Positions 17,889 through 26,496 of a stretch of 64,000 bases of DNA are shown piece by piece (the stretch's first letter is position 1; each line of letters begins with the position of its first letter). Made by a program: the position numbers and the translations under genes. Origin of the DNA: Frateuria_A yonginensis (GTDB lineage Bacteria; Pseudomonadota; Gammaproteobacteria; Xanthomonadales; Rhodanobacteraceae); assembly GCF_037137055.1 (NCBI RefSeq), contig NZ_JBBBNY010000001.1, forward strand, positions 248,001-312,000, given 5' to 3'. The notes beneath the pieces are model-generated. The model did not search any database, was not told the DNA's origin, and saw nothing but the letters and a program-made list of their open reading frames with translations.

Positions 17889-20402
17889 ATGGCCAAGAAC
17901 CTCCTCATCGTCGAGTCGCCTGCCAAGGCGAAGACGATCAACAAGTATCTCGGCAAGGACTTCCAGGTCCTGGCCTCCTACGGCCACGTGCGCGACCTCA
18001 AGCCCAAGGAGGGCGCGGTCGATCCCGACCACGGCTTCGCCATGAAGTACGAGGTGATCGAGCGCAACGAGAAACACGTCGACGCGATCGCCAAGGCGGC
18101 CAAGCAGGCCGACGACATCTACCTCGCCACCGACTTGGACCGCGAGGGCGAGGCGATCTCCTGGCACATCAGCGAGATTCTCAAGGAGCGCGGCCTCACC
18201 GAAGGCAAGCGCATGCACCGCGTGGTGTTCTCGGAGATCACGCCCAAGGCGATCAAGGCCGCGGTGGCGCAGCCGCGCCAGCTCTCGCACGACCTGGTCG
18301 ACGCCCAGCAGGCGCGCCGCGCGCTGGATTACCTGGTCGGCTTCAACCTCTCGCCGGTGCTGTGGCGCAAGGTGCAGCGCGGTCTCTCGGCCGGTCGCGT
18401 GCAGAGCCCGGCGCTGCGCATGATCGTCGAGCGCGAGGAGGAGATCGAGGCCTTCGTCGCCCGCGAATACTGGACGGTCGAAGCCCGGCTCAAGCACGCC
18501 GAGGGCGACTTCGGTGCCCGCCTGACCAAGCTCAACGGCAAGAAGTTCGAGCAGTTCGACCTCACCAACGAGCGCGACGCGATGGCCGCGCGCGGCGCGC
18601 TGAAGGACGCCGCGCACGGCCGCCTGACAGTCAGCGAGGTGACCTCGAAGGAGCGCAAGCGCCGCCCCGCACCGCCGTTCACCACCTCCACGCTGCAGCA
18701 GGAGGCCGCGCGCAAGCTCGGCTTCGGCACCAGCCGCACGATGAAGATTGCGCAGGGGCTGTACGAGGGCGTCAGCCTCGGCAGCGAGGGCAACGTCGGC
18801 CTGATCACCTACATGCGTACCGATTCGACTGCGCTCTCCGACGAGGCGGTGGACGAGCTGCGCGCGCTGATCGGGCGCGACTTCGGCCGCGGCGCGCTGC
18901 CGGACGGTCCGCAGGTCTACCGCACCAAGTCCAAGAACGCGCAGGAGGCACACGAGGCGATCCGCCCGACCTCGGCGATGCGCACGCCGCGCCAGGTCGC
19001 CGCCTTCCTCACCGAGGAGCAGCGCAAGCTGTACGAGCTGATCTGGAAGCGCACGGTCGCCTGCCAGATGATCCACGCCACGCTCAACACGGTGTCGGTG
19101 GACTTCGAGCTGCCGCACGCCGCCGGTGGTCCGGCCGCGTTCCGCGCCACCGGCACCACCGTGGTCGATCCCGGCTTCCTCGCCGTGTACGAGGAAGGCC
19201 GCGACCAGAAGAGCGCCGAGGACGACGAGGAGGGCCGGCGCCTGCCGCGCCTCACCAAGGGCGAGCAGGTGGCGTTGGCCGACATCCTGGCCGAGCAGCA
19301 CTTCACCGAGCCGCCGCCGCGCTACTCGGAGGCCAGCCTGGTCAAGGCGCTGGAGGAATACGGCATCGGCCGCCCGTCCACCTACGCCAGCATCATCCAG
19401 GTGCTGCAGAACCGCGAGTACGTGTACCTGGAGAACCGCCGTTTCAAGCCGACCGACGTGGGTCGTGCAGTGGGCAGGTTCCTCGCCCAGCACTTCAACC
19501 AGTACGTCGACTACGAGTTCACCGCCAGGCTGGAGGACGAGCTCGACGCGGTCAGCCGCGGCGAGGAGGCCTGGGTGCCGCTGATGGAGCGGTTCTGGAA
19601 GCCGTTCAAGAGCCAGGTCGAGCAGAAGACCGAGTCGGTCGACCGCAGCGAGGCCACCGGCGCGCGCGAGCTGGGCATCGACCCCAAGAGCGGCAAGCCG
19701 GTCTCGGTGCGCCTGGGGCGCTACGGGCCGTACGCGCAGATCGGCGACAAGGACACCGACGAGAAGCTGCAGTTCGCCAGCCTGCGGCCCGGTCAGAGCA
19801 TGCACACGATCACGCTGGAGGAAGCGCTGGAGCTGTTCAAGCTGCCGCGCAGGCTCGGCGTGGCCGAGAACGGCGAGGAGGTCAGCGTCGGCGTCGGCCG
19901 CTTCGGCCCGTTCGTCAAGCAGGGCAGCACCTACGCCTCGCTCAAGCCGGAGGACGACCCGTACACGATCGAGCTGCCGCGCGCGCTCGAGATCCTGCGC
20001 GAGAAGCTGGAGATGCTCGCCAACCGCGTGATCGCAGACTTCGGCAACGGTGTGCAGGTGCTGAACGGCCGCTACGGCCCCTACATCACCGACGGCGAAA
20101 AGAACGCGCGCATCCCCAAGGACGTGGAGCCCAAGGACCTGACCGAGGCGCAGTGCCTGGAGCTGCTCGCCGCCGCGCCGGCCAAGAAGGGCCGCTTCGC
20201 CCGCAAGACCGCGGCCAAGCAGGCGCCGGCGAAGAAGGCGCCGGCCGCGAAGAAGGCGGCACCGAAGAAGGCCGCGGCCAAGCAGGCGGCGACCAAGAAG
20301 AGCGCGGCCAAGAAGGGCGCGACCGGCGGGGCCGCGGCGAAGAAGAGCACCGCCCGCAAGACGGCAGTGAAGAAGGCCGGCACGCACCAGGCAGGCGCCT
20401 GA
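17889..20402 (+). CDS. topA: DNA topoisomerase I (type IA) with lysine/alanine-rich tail
   Basis: This 837-aa enzyme relaxes negative supercoils. The TOPRIM domain begins at MAKNLLIVESPAKAKT, the acidic metal site is TDLDREGEAISWH (81-93), and the catalytic tyrosine is Y308 in ITYMRTDST. Instead of the C-terminal zinc ribbons of E. coli TopA, this protein has topoisomerase C-terminal repeats (segments ending RYGPYAQI, RFGPFVKQ, RYGPYITD). These are followed by a histone-H1-like tail of about 70 residues (from about 764) made of KKA/AKK repeats. The ATG at 17889 fits the conserved N terminus; upstream in-frame codons are rejected. Confidence 0.97.
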   Translation: MAKNLLIVESPAKAKTINKYLGKDFQVLASYGHVRDLKPKEGAVDPDHGFAMKYEVIERNEKHVDAIAKAAKQADDIYLATDLDREGEAISWHISEILKERGLTEGKRMHRVVFSEITPKAIKAAVAQPRQLSHDLVDAQQARRALDYLVGFNLSPVLWRKVQRGLSAGRVQSPALRMIVEREEEIEAFVAREYWTVEARLKHAEGDFGARLTKLNGKKFEQFDLTNERDAMAARGALKDAAHGRLTVSEVTSKERKRRPAPPFTTSTLQQEAARKLGFGTSRTMKIAQGLYEGVSLGSEGNVGLITYMRTDSTALSDEAVDELRALIGRDFGRGALPDGPQVYRTKSKNAQEAHEAIRPTSAMRTPRQVAAFLTEEQRKLYELIWKRTVACQMIHATLNTVSVDFELPHAAGGPAAFRATGTTVVDPGFLAVYEEGRDQKSAEDDEEGRRLPRLTKGEQVALADILAEQHFTEPPPRYSEASLVKALEEYGIGRPSTYASIIQVLQNREYVYLENRRFKPTDVGRAVGRFLAQHFNQYVDYEFTARLEDELDAVSRGEEAWVPLMERFWKPFKSQVEQKTESVDRSEATGARELGIDPKSGKPVSVRLGRYGPYAQIGDKDTDEKLQFASLRPGQSMHTITLEEALELFKLPRRLGVAENGEEVSVGVGRFGPFVKQGSTYASLKPEDDPYTIELPRALEILREKLEMLANRVIADFGNGVQVLNGRYGPYITDGEKNARIPKDVEPKDLTEAQCLELLAAAPAKKGRFARKTAAKQAPAKKAPAAKKAAPKKAAAKQAATKKSAAKKGATGGAAAKKSTARKTAVKKAGTHQAGA

Positions 20403-20404
20403 GC

Positions 20405-20977
20405 ATGACCGCGCGCTTCACCGAGACCGGGTGCCAGGCCGCCGCCGAACTGCTGCGCGGCGGCGGCGTGCTGGCCTATCCCACCGAGGCGGTCTACGGC
20501 CTCGGCTGCGATCCGCACGACCGCGACGCCTTCGCGCGCCTGTTCGCGCTGAAGCAGCGCCCGCCCACGCAGGGCGTGTTGCTGATCGCCGCGGACTTCG
20601 GCCAGGTCGAGCGATACATCGACCTGGCCAGGGTGCCCGACGCGGTACTGGCCCAGGTGCGGGCCAGCTGGCCCGGCCCGTACACCTGGGTGTTCCCGCG
20701 CACCGGCGCCGTGCCCGACTGGGTCGCCGGGGCGCATGCCGGCATCGCCCTCAGGGTCACCGCGCACGAACCTGCCGCCGCGCTGTGCCGCACCTTCGGC
20801 GGCGCGCTGGTCTCGACCAGCGCCAACCCGCACGGGCAGCCGCCGGCACGCAGCGCGCAGACCGTGCTGGACTATTTCGGCGACGCGCTCGACGGCGTGC
20901 TGGAGGCGCCACTGGGCGGGCAGACCCGGCCTACCGTGATCCGCGACGCCCTGAGCGGCGCTATCATCCGTTCCTGA
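20405..20977 (+). CDS. tsaC: L-threonylcarbamoyladenylate synthase TsaC (Sua5/YrdC/YwlC family)
   Basis: This 190-aa protein makes threonylcarbamoyl-AMP from threonine, bicarbonate and ATP, the first step of the universal t6A37 tRNA modification. GGGVLAYPTEAVYGLGCDP and ALKQRPPTQGVLLIA near the N terminus, then STSANPHGQPP, are classic YrdC signatures. The length fits single-domain TsaC rather than two-domain Sua5. The ATG lies 2 nt after the topA stop, so the two genes are cotranscribed. Confidence 0.95.
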   Translation: MTARFTETGCQAAAELLRGGGVLAYPTEAVYGLGCDPHDRDAFARLFALKQRPPTQGVLLIAADFGQVERYIDLARVPDAVLAQVRASWPGPYTWVFPRTGAVPDWVAGAHAGIALRVTAHEPAAALCRTFGGALVSTSANPHGQPPARSAQTVLDYFGDALDGVLEAPLGGQTRPTVIRDALSGAIIRS

Positions 20978-21101
20978 CGTCCAGGGGAGCGTCGCGGGCC
21001 GGGCCCGTGGCGGGACGGCAGCACCGCTTCACGCCGGCTTGCGAAGGCCGGTCGCCATGCTGCCTGCGTCTGGCAATTGGCGAACTGGGAGAACGAGCCG
21101 C

Positions 21102-22478
21102 GTGGCCACCGTCTACGACACCTTCGAGCGCGAGGCGCCGTCACGCCTGTTGCCGCTGCTGCAGGCGGCCACGCCAGGGCGGGTCCTGGCCTGGCGCAAC
21201 GGCCGGCCGGTGAGCGTGGCGCGCTTCCTGGCCCAGGTGCGCTACGTGGCGGCCATGCTGCCGGCCGCCTGCGCCGCGGTGAACCTGTGCGAAGACCGAT
21301 ATGCCTTCCTGGTCGCCTTCTGCGCCATCGTGCTGCGTGGCCAGACCAACCTGCTGCCGTCGTCGCGTGCCACGCAGGCGGTCGACGAGGTGATGGCGGC
21401 GCATCCGGGCTGCTACGCGCTGGGCGAACAGGTGATCGAGCCGGCACCGCACGGTTACCTCCGCCTGCCGCCGCTGGACGATGCGCCGGACGAAGCGGTG
21501 GTCGCGTGGCCGCAGATCCCGGCGGACCGGCTGGTGGCGATCGGCTACACCTCCGGCTCGACCGGCACGCCGAGCGCCAACCCCAAGACCTGGCGCAGCT
21601 TCCATGCCAGCAACGCGGGCAACCTGGCGATGCTGCGCGCGGCGGTCGGGGAGCGCTTCGACGTGGTGGCCACGGTGCCCCCGCAGCACATGTACGGCAT
21701 CGAGATGAGCGTGCTGCTGCCGCTGCTGGGCGGCGTCGGGGTCCACGCCGGGCGCCCGTTCTTCCCGGCCGACGTGGCCGCGACGCTGGCCGAGGTACCC
21801 GAGCCCCGCGTGCTGGTGACCACGCCGGTGCACCTGCGCGCGCTGCTCGAGTCGGGCATCGCGCTGCCGCCGCTGGCGGCGATGGTCTCGGCCACCGCAC
21901 CGATGCCGCCGGAACTGGCGCGCGACGCCGAACGGCGCTTCGGCGCGCCGCTGCTGGAAGTGTTCGGCTCGACCGAGACCTGCGTGTTCGCCAGCCGGCG
22001 CACGACCACGGAAGAGGAATGGTCGCTCTATCCGGGCGTGCGCCTGCATCCGCAACCGGACGGCACCCAGGTCGACGCGCCGCAGCTGGACGCGCCGCGG
22101 CTGCTGGCCGACATCGTCAGCCTGTCCGCCGACGGCCGCCGTTTCCGCCTGCGCGGGCGCCAGGCCGACATGCTGGAGATCGCCGGCAAGCGCGCCTCGC
22201 TGGGCGACCTCACCCGGCGCCTGCTGTCGGTTCCCGGCGTGCAGGACGGCGTGGTGTTCCAGCTCGACGACGCCGACACCCTCGGCGTGCATCGCATCGC
22301 GGCGCTGGCGGTGGCGCCGGCGCTGGACGAGCACGCCATCCTCGATGCGCTGCGCAGGGCGGTCGATCCGGTGTTCCTGCCACGCCCGCTGCTCAAGGTC
22401 GACGCGCTGCCGCGCAACGAGACCGGCAAGCTGCCGCGCGCCGCGCTGCTCGAGCTGCTCGCCCGCCACACCCACTGA
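21102..22478 (+). CDS. AMP-dependent acyl/aryl ligase, aryl-polyene (ApeH-like) type
   Basis: This 458-aa protein of the ANL superfamily adenylates a carboxylic acid for transfer to a thiol carrier. It has the P-loop motif YTSGSTGTPSANPKTW (149-164), an FGSTETCVFASR segment and C-terminal LPRNETGKLPR with the catalytic lysine. The unusual P-loop (proline and NPKTW in place of KGV) matches ligases found in aryl polyene/xanthomonadin clusters. It may load 3- or 4-hydroxybenzoate onto the pigment ACP at 44839, although it lies 22 kb from that cluster. The GTG at 21102 has GGGAG about 10 nt upstream and is preferred to an ATG at 21039. Confidence 0.8.
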   Translation: MATVYDTFEREAPSRLLPLLQAATPGRVLAWRNGRPVSVARFLAQVRYVAAMLPAACAAVNLCEDRYAFLVAFCAIVLRGQTNLLPSSRATQAVDEVMAAHPGCYALGEQVIEPAPHGYLRLPPLDDAPDEAVVAWPQIPADRLVAIGYTSGSTGTPSANPKTWRSFHASNAGNLAMLRAAVGERFDVVATVPPQHMYGIEMSVLLPLLGGVGVHAGRPFFPADVAATLAEVPEPRVLVTTPVHLRALLESGIALPPLAAMVSATAPMPPELARDAERRFGAPLLEVFGSTETCVFASRRTTTEEEWSLYPGVRLHPQPDGTQVDAPQLDAPRLLADIVSLSADGRRFRLRGRQADMLEIAGKRASLGDLTRRLLSVPGVQDGVVFQLDDADTLGVHRIAALAVAPALDEHAILDALRRAVDPVFLPRPLLKVDALPRNETGKLPRAALLELLARHTH

Positions 22479-22633
22479 TCCTGCCCGGAAGGCGCGGACC
22501 CGCTCGCGCCGCCCCGGCAGCGCCACGCGCGCTGCGGCGTCGCAGGCAGGTCCGCTCCGGGCACCTGCCCGTGTGCATGGGCCGCTACAATGCGCGCCTG
22601 CCCGCAAGGGCGCACACCATTCCTGGAGTCGGC

Positions 22634-23917
22634 ATGAAGGTCCTGGTCATCGGCAGCGGCGGGCGCGAGCACGCGCTGGCGTGGAAGCTCAAGCAGTCGC
22701 CGCGCGTCAGCGAGGTGATCGTGGCGCCGGGCAACGCCGGCACCGCACGCGAGCGCGGCCTGCGCAACGCCGAGGTGGCGATGAACGACCTCGACGGCCT
22801 GCTCGCCCTGGCCAGGGCGGAGAAGGTCCAGCTGACCGTGGTCGGGCCCGAGGTGCCGCTGGTCGCCGGCGTGGTCGACCGTTTCCGCGCCGCCGGCCTG
22901 CGCATCTTCGGGCCACGCGCGCTGGCGGCGCAGCTGGAAGGATCCAAGGCGTTCGCCAAGGATTTCCTGTTCCGCCACAACATCCCCACCGCGCGCTACG
23001 CCGTGTTCACCGAGCTCAACGCCGCGCTGGCCTACGTGCGCGAGCACGGCGCGCCGATCGTGATCAAGGCCGACGGCCTGGCCGCCGGCAAGGGCGTGGT
23101 GGTCGCGCTGACCCTGGCCGACGCCGAGCAGGCGCTGCGCGACATGCTCGGCGGCCACGCGTTCGGCGACGCCTCGGCGCGGGTGGTGATCGAGGAGTAC
23201 CTGGAGGGCGAGGAAGCCAGCTACATCGTCATGAGCGACGGCAGCCACGCGCTGCCGATGGCCTCCAGCCAGGACCACAAGCGCCGCGACGAAGGCGACC
23301 TCGGTCCCAACACGGGCGGCATGGGCGCCTATTCGCCCGCGCCGGTGGTCACGCCGGAGGTCGAGCAGAGGATCCTGAAGGAAGTGATCGAACCGACCCT
23401 GCACGGCATGGCGGCCGAGGGTGCCCCGTTCATCGGCTTCCTCTATGCCGGGCTGATGATCGGCAAGAGCGGCGCGCCCAAGGTGATCGAGTTCAACGTG
23501 CGCTTCGGCGACCCCGAGACGCAGCCGATCATGCTGCGCCTGAAGTCCGACCTGGTCGACCTGATCGAGGCGGCCCTGGACGGCGAGTTGCACCACACCC
23601 GCGCGCACTGGGACAGCCGGCCCGCGATCGGCGTGGTGGTGGCGGCCGAGGGCTATCCGGGCCGCGTGCGCAACGGCGACCCGATCGGCGGCCTGGACGG
23701 CAGCTTCGACCCCACCGTGAAAGTGTTCCATGCCGGCACCCGGTTCGACGCGCAGGGCCGCGTGACCACCGCCGGCGGCCGCGTGCTCACCGTCTGCGCA
23801 CTGGGTGAAAATCTCGCCGCCGCGCGCGAGCACGCCTACGAGGCGGTCGCCAAGATCCACTTCAACGGCGCGTTCTGCCGACGCGACATCGCGCACCGCG
23901 CGCTGCGGCGAGGCTGA
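22634..23917 (+). CDS. purD: Phosphoribosylamine-glycine ligase
   Basis: This 427-aa ATP-grasp enzyme makes GAR in de novo purine synthesis. The N-terminal MKVLVIGSGGREHALAWKL, the ATP-binding KADGLAAGKGVVVA and the segment GPNTGGMGAYSPAP are diagnostic, and length is normal. A GGAG ribosome site lies 7 nt before the ATG. A TACAAT hexamer at 22586-22591 is a likely -10 element, which suggests a separate promoter from the AMP-ligase. purH is not adjacent. Confidence 0.97.
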   Translation: MKVLVIGSGGREHALAWKLKQSPRVSEVIVAPGNAGTARERGLRNAEVAMNDLDGLLALARAEKVQLTVVGPEVPLVAGVVDRFRAAGLRIFGPRALAAQLEGSKAFAKDFLFRHNIPTARYAVFTELNAALAYVREHGAPIVIKADGLAAGKGVVVALTLADAEQALRDMLGGHAFGDASARVVIEEYLEGEEASYIVMSDGSHALPMASSQDHKRRDEGDLGPNTGGMGAYSPAPVVTPEVEQRILKEVIEPTLHGMAAEGAPFIGFLYAGLMIGKSGAPKVIEFNVRFGDPETQPIMLRLKSDLVDLIEAALDGELHHTRAHWDSRPAIGVVVAAEGYPGRVRNGDPIGGLDGSFDPTVKVFHAGTRFDAQGRVTTAGGRVLTVCALGENLAAAREHAYEAVAKIHFNGAFCRRDIAHRALRRG

Positions 23918-23920
23918 TCC

Positions 23921-24331
23921 TCAGGCAGCGGCCTTCTCCGGTTGCACGTCGGTCGCCGTACCGGGCCGCAGCACCATGTACAGCATCAGCAGCAGCGCGA
24001 GCAGCACGCCGATCGAGCCGATGCCGAGCACGGGGGCGAGCGTCGTCTCCGGCGCCTGGCCGCCGTAGAGCAGGAACAGGCCCACGAACAGCGTGATCGC
24101 TGCCGCCTGGTGCAGTACGAACTGCACGGTGGCGAGGCCGCGGCGGGGCGCCTCCAGCCACAGCCGGTGGATGATCGCGTACACCAGCGACACCACGAAG
24201 CCGACCAGCAGCACGTGCGCGTGCGTCACCAGCTGGCCGTGGTTGTGCGAGGCGGCCATGTAGATGCCCAGGCTCATGCCGATGGCGGCGTAGCAAAGGG
24301 CCCAGACCAGGTACCTGCGGCTGAAATCCAT
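23921..24331 (-). CDS. Four-helix membrane protein resembling a fragment of haem-copper oxidase subunit I
   Basis: This 136-aa protein has four predicted membrane helices (about 10-30, 40-62, 74-95, 103-125). The segment MAASHNHGQLVTHAHVLLVGF, with several histidines at helix ends, recalls cytochrome oxidase subunit I (CcoN-like) sequence, but the protein is far too short to be an oxidase. Stand-alone proteins of this kind are annotated as hypothetical or oxidase-like; the function is unknown. A GGGGAG ribosome site precedes the ATG at 24331. It is convergent with purD, ending 3 nt away, and divergent from the MFS gene. Confidence 0.75.
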   Translation of the reverse strand: MDFSRRYLVWALCYAAIGMSLGIYMAASHNHGQLVTHAHVLLVGFVVSLVYAIIHRLWLEAPRRGLATVQFVLHQAAAITLFVGLFLLYGGQAPETTLAPVLGIGSIGVLLALLLMLYMVLRPGTATDVQPEKAAA

Positions 24332-24529
24332 CGTGTGCTCCCCCTCTCGAAGACACTGGCGCCGATTCGGCGGGCGCCATGAGCGCCGTGGAAGGCTGGC
24401 CGGCCAGGCCGGCACACCGCCCCCCGGCGGTGACCTCCCCGCGGCGAAGGTAGGCCGATCCGTCCGCCGCCGCAACGTTCCCCTTCCGGCTTCACGCTAG
24501 GCTATGCGCAGCTTCCACCAGGTACCCGC

Positions 24530-26404
24530 ATGAGCCAATTCGCCCTGCTCGGCCAGCGTCGCTTCGCGCCGTTCTTCTGGACCCAGGCGCTGGGCGCCTT
24601 CAACGACAACGCCTTCCGCAACGCGCTGGTGATGCTGGTGGCGTTCCGGATGGGGCTGGACGACAGGAGCGTGTCGCTCTACACCAACCTGGCGCCGGCC
24701 CTGTTCATCCTGCCGTTCTTCCTGTTCTCGGCCACCGCCGGCCAGCTGGCGGAGAAGTACGAGAAGACGCGCATCATCCGCGCGGTGAAGCTGTTCGAGA
24801 TCGGGGCCATGGCGCTGGCAGCGGTCGGCTTCCACACGCACGATACCGCGCTGCTGCTCGGGGTGCTGTTCCTGATGGGGCTGCACTCGACCACGTTCGG
24901 GCCGATCAAGTACGCGATCCTGCCGCAGGCGCTCGCGCCCGGCGAGCTGGTCGGAGGCAATGGCCTGGTCGAGATGGGCACGCAGCTGGCGATACTCGTC
25001 GGCATGATCGCCGGTAATTCGCTGATGCTGGTGCCCGGCGTGGGACCTTGGCTGGCCTCGGCGGCGACGATCGCGGTAGCGGTCGGCGGCTACCTGGCCA
25101 GCCGCCGCATTCCGCCGGCCCCCGCGACCGCGCCGGAGTTGAAATTCACCTGGAACCCGGTCGGCGAAACCGCGCGCGTGCTCGGCATCGTGCGCCGGGA
25201 CCGCGCCGTGTTCAACGCGGTGCTCGGCATCTCCTGGTTCTGGTTCTTCGGCACCGTGCTGATCGCGCAGCTGCCCAACTACACCCGCCAGACGCTGGGC
25301 GGCGACGGTTCGGTCAACACGCTGGTGCTGACGCTGTTCTCGATCGGCACCGGCGTGGGCGCGCTGCTGTGCGAGCGCATGTCGGGCCGGCGCGTGGAGA
25401 TCGGCCTGGTGCCGCTGGGCGCGTTCGGGCTGACCGTGTTCGGCGTGGACCTGTATCTCGCGCGGCACGGTGCGGCCACGCTGCACGACCAGGACTGGCT
25501 GGCCTTCCTGCGCAGCGCGGGCAGCTGGCGGGTGGTGCTGGACCTGACCCTGATCGGCGCGTTCTCCGGCCTGTACGTGGTGCCGCTGTTCGCCTTCGTG
25601 CAGGCGCGCGCGCCGCGCGAGCAGCTCTCTCGCGTCATCGCCGGCAACAACATTCTGAACGCCCTGCTGATCGTGCTGGCCGCCGGCTTCGGCCTCGGGC
25701 TGGCGGCGCTCGGGTTCGATGCGGCGCAGGTGTTCCTGGCCGCGGCCCTGCTCAACGTCGCGGTGGCCGCGTACATCTTCACGCTGGTGCCCGAATTCCC
25801 GATGCGCTTCATCACCTGGGTGCTGGTGAACACGCTCTACCGCGTACGCGTGGAGGGCGCGCGGCACGTGCCGGAGGAGGGGCCTGCGCTGCTGGTGTGC
25901 AACCACGTCAGTTACATGGATGCCCTGCTGCTGATGGCGCACCTGCGGCGCCCGGCGCGGTTCGTCATGTACTACCGCATCTTCGAGGTGCCGCTGCTGC
26001 ACTTCGTCTTCCGCACCGCCAGGGCGATCCCCATCGCCGGACGGAACAAGGATCCGGCGATGCTCGCGGCTGCCTGCGAGGCGATCGACCAGGCGCTCGC
26101 CGCAGGCGAGCTGGTGTGCCTCTTTCCCGAAGGCGGGCTGACGCGGGACGGCGACGTGGCGCCGTTCCGGCCGGGCCTGCTGAGGATCCTGGAACGCCGG
26201 CCGGTGCCGGTGGTGCCGATGGCGTTGCGCGGACTGTGGGGCAGCGTGTGGAGCCGGCGCGACACGCGCCTGGGGTGGGCACGGCTGCCGCGGCGGTTCC
26301 GTGCCCGGGTGGAGCTGGTCATCGACGCGCCGGTGGCGCCGGAGCGGCTGCGGCTGGATGCGCTCGAGGCGCGGGTGCGCGAACTGCGCGGGACGCTCGC
26401 GTAG
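24530..26404 (+). CDS. MFS transporter fused to 1-acylglycerol-3-phosphate acyltransferase (LplT-Aas-like)
   Basis: This 624-aa two-domain membrane protein has an MFS domain with about 12 helices at residues 1-415, starting QALGAFNDNAFRNALVML as in LplT lysophospholipid flippases. A PlsC-type acyltransferase domain follows (about 435-600), with catalytic HVSYMD (H459-D464) and FPEGG (532-536). In E. coli, LplT flips lysophospholipid inward and Aas re-acylates it, and here both steps may be in one chain. The acyl-ACP synthetase domain of Aas is missing. The TAG stop begins a GTAG-headed palindrome. Confidence 0.9.
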   Translation: MSQFALLGQRRFAPFFWTQALGAFNDNAFRNALVMLVAFRMGLDDRSVSLYTNLAPALFILPFFLFSATAGQLAEKYEKTRIIRAVKLFEIGAMALAAVGFHTHDTALLLGVLFLMGLHSTTFGPIKYAILPQALAPGELVGGNGLVEMGTQLAILVGMIAGNSLMLVPGVGPWLASAATIAVAVGGYLASRRIPPAPATAPELKFTWNPVGETARVLGIVRRDRAVFNAVLGISWFWFFGTVLIAQLPNYTRQTLGGDGSVNTLVLTLFSIGTGVGALLCERMSGRRVEIGLVPLGAFGLTVFGVDLYLARHGAATLHDQDWLAFLRSAGSWRVVLDLTLIGAFSGLYVVPLFAFVQARAPREQLSRVIAGNNILNALLIVLAAGFGLGLAALGFDAAQVFLAAALLNVAVAAYIFTLVPEFPMRFITWVLVNTLYRVRVEGARHVPEEGPALLVCNHVSYMDALLLMAHLRRPARFVMYYRIFEVPLLHFVFRTARAIPIAGRNKDPAMLAAACEAIDQALAAGELVCLFPEGGLTRDGDVAPFRPGLLRILERRPVPVVPMALRGLWGSVWSRRDTRLGWARLPRRFRARVELVIDAPVAPERLRLDALEARVRELRGTLA

Positions 26405-26489
26405 CGCTGCGGCGCCATCCGGTGGAGGCCTGCCCGCAGCGCGCGCGTCACGCCGCTTCCGCAAACATCGCGAGCAAGCGCGCTCCCGC
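26401..26489. repeat. GTAG-headed inverted repeat and REP-like core between convergent genes
   Basis: A 9-bp stem GCGCTGCGG (26404-26412) with CCGCAGCGC (26434-26442) starts on the TAG stop of the MFS gene. A second element, CATCGCGAGCAAGCGCGCTC at 26466-26485, is related to the core found at 5344 and 43710. The stretch lies between two convergent genes and lacks a T-run. Confidence 0.55.
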
Positions 26490-26496
26490 GGGCAGG

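Noticed and set aside
22479..22633. A riboswitch upstream of purD
   Set aside because: Nothing resembling a purine aptamer is visible; only a TACAAT -10-like box stands out.
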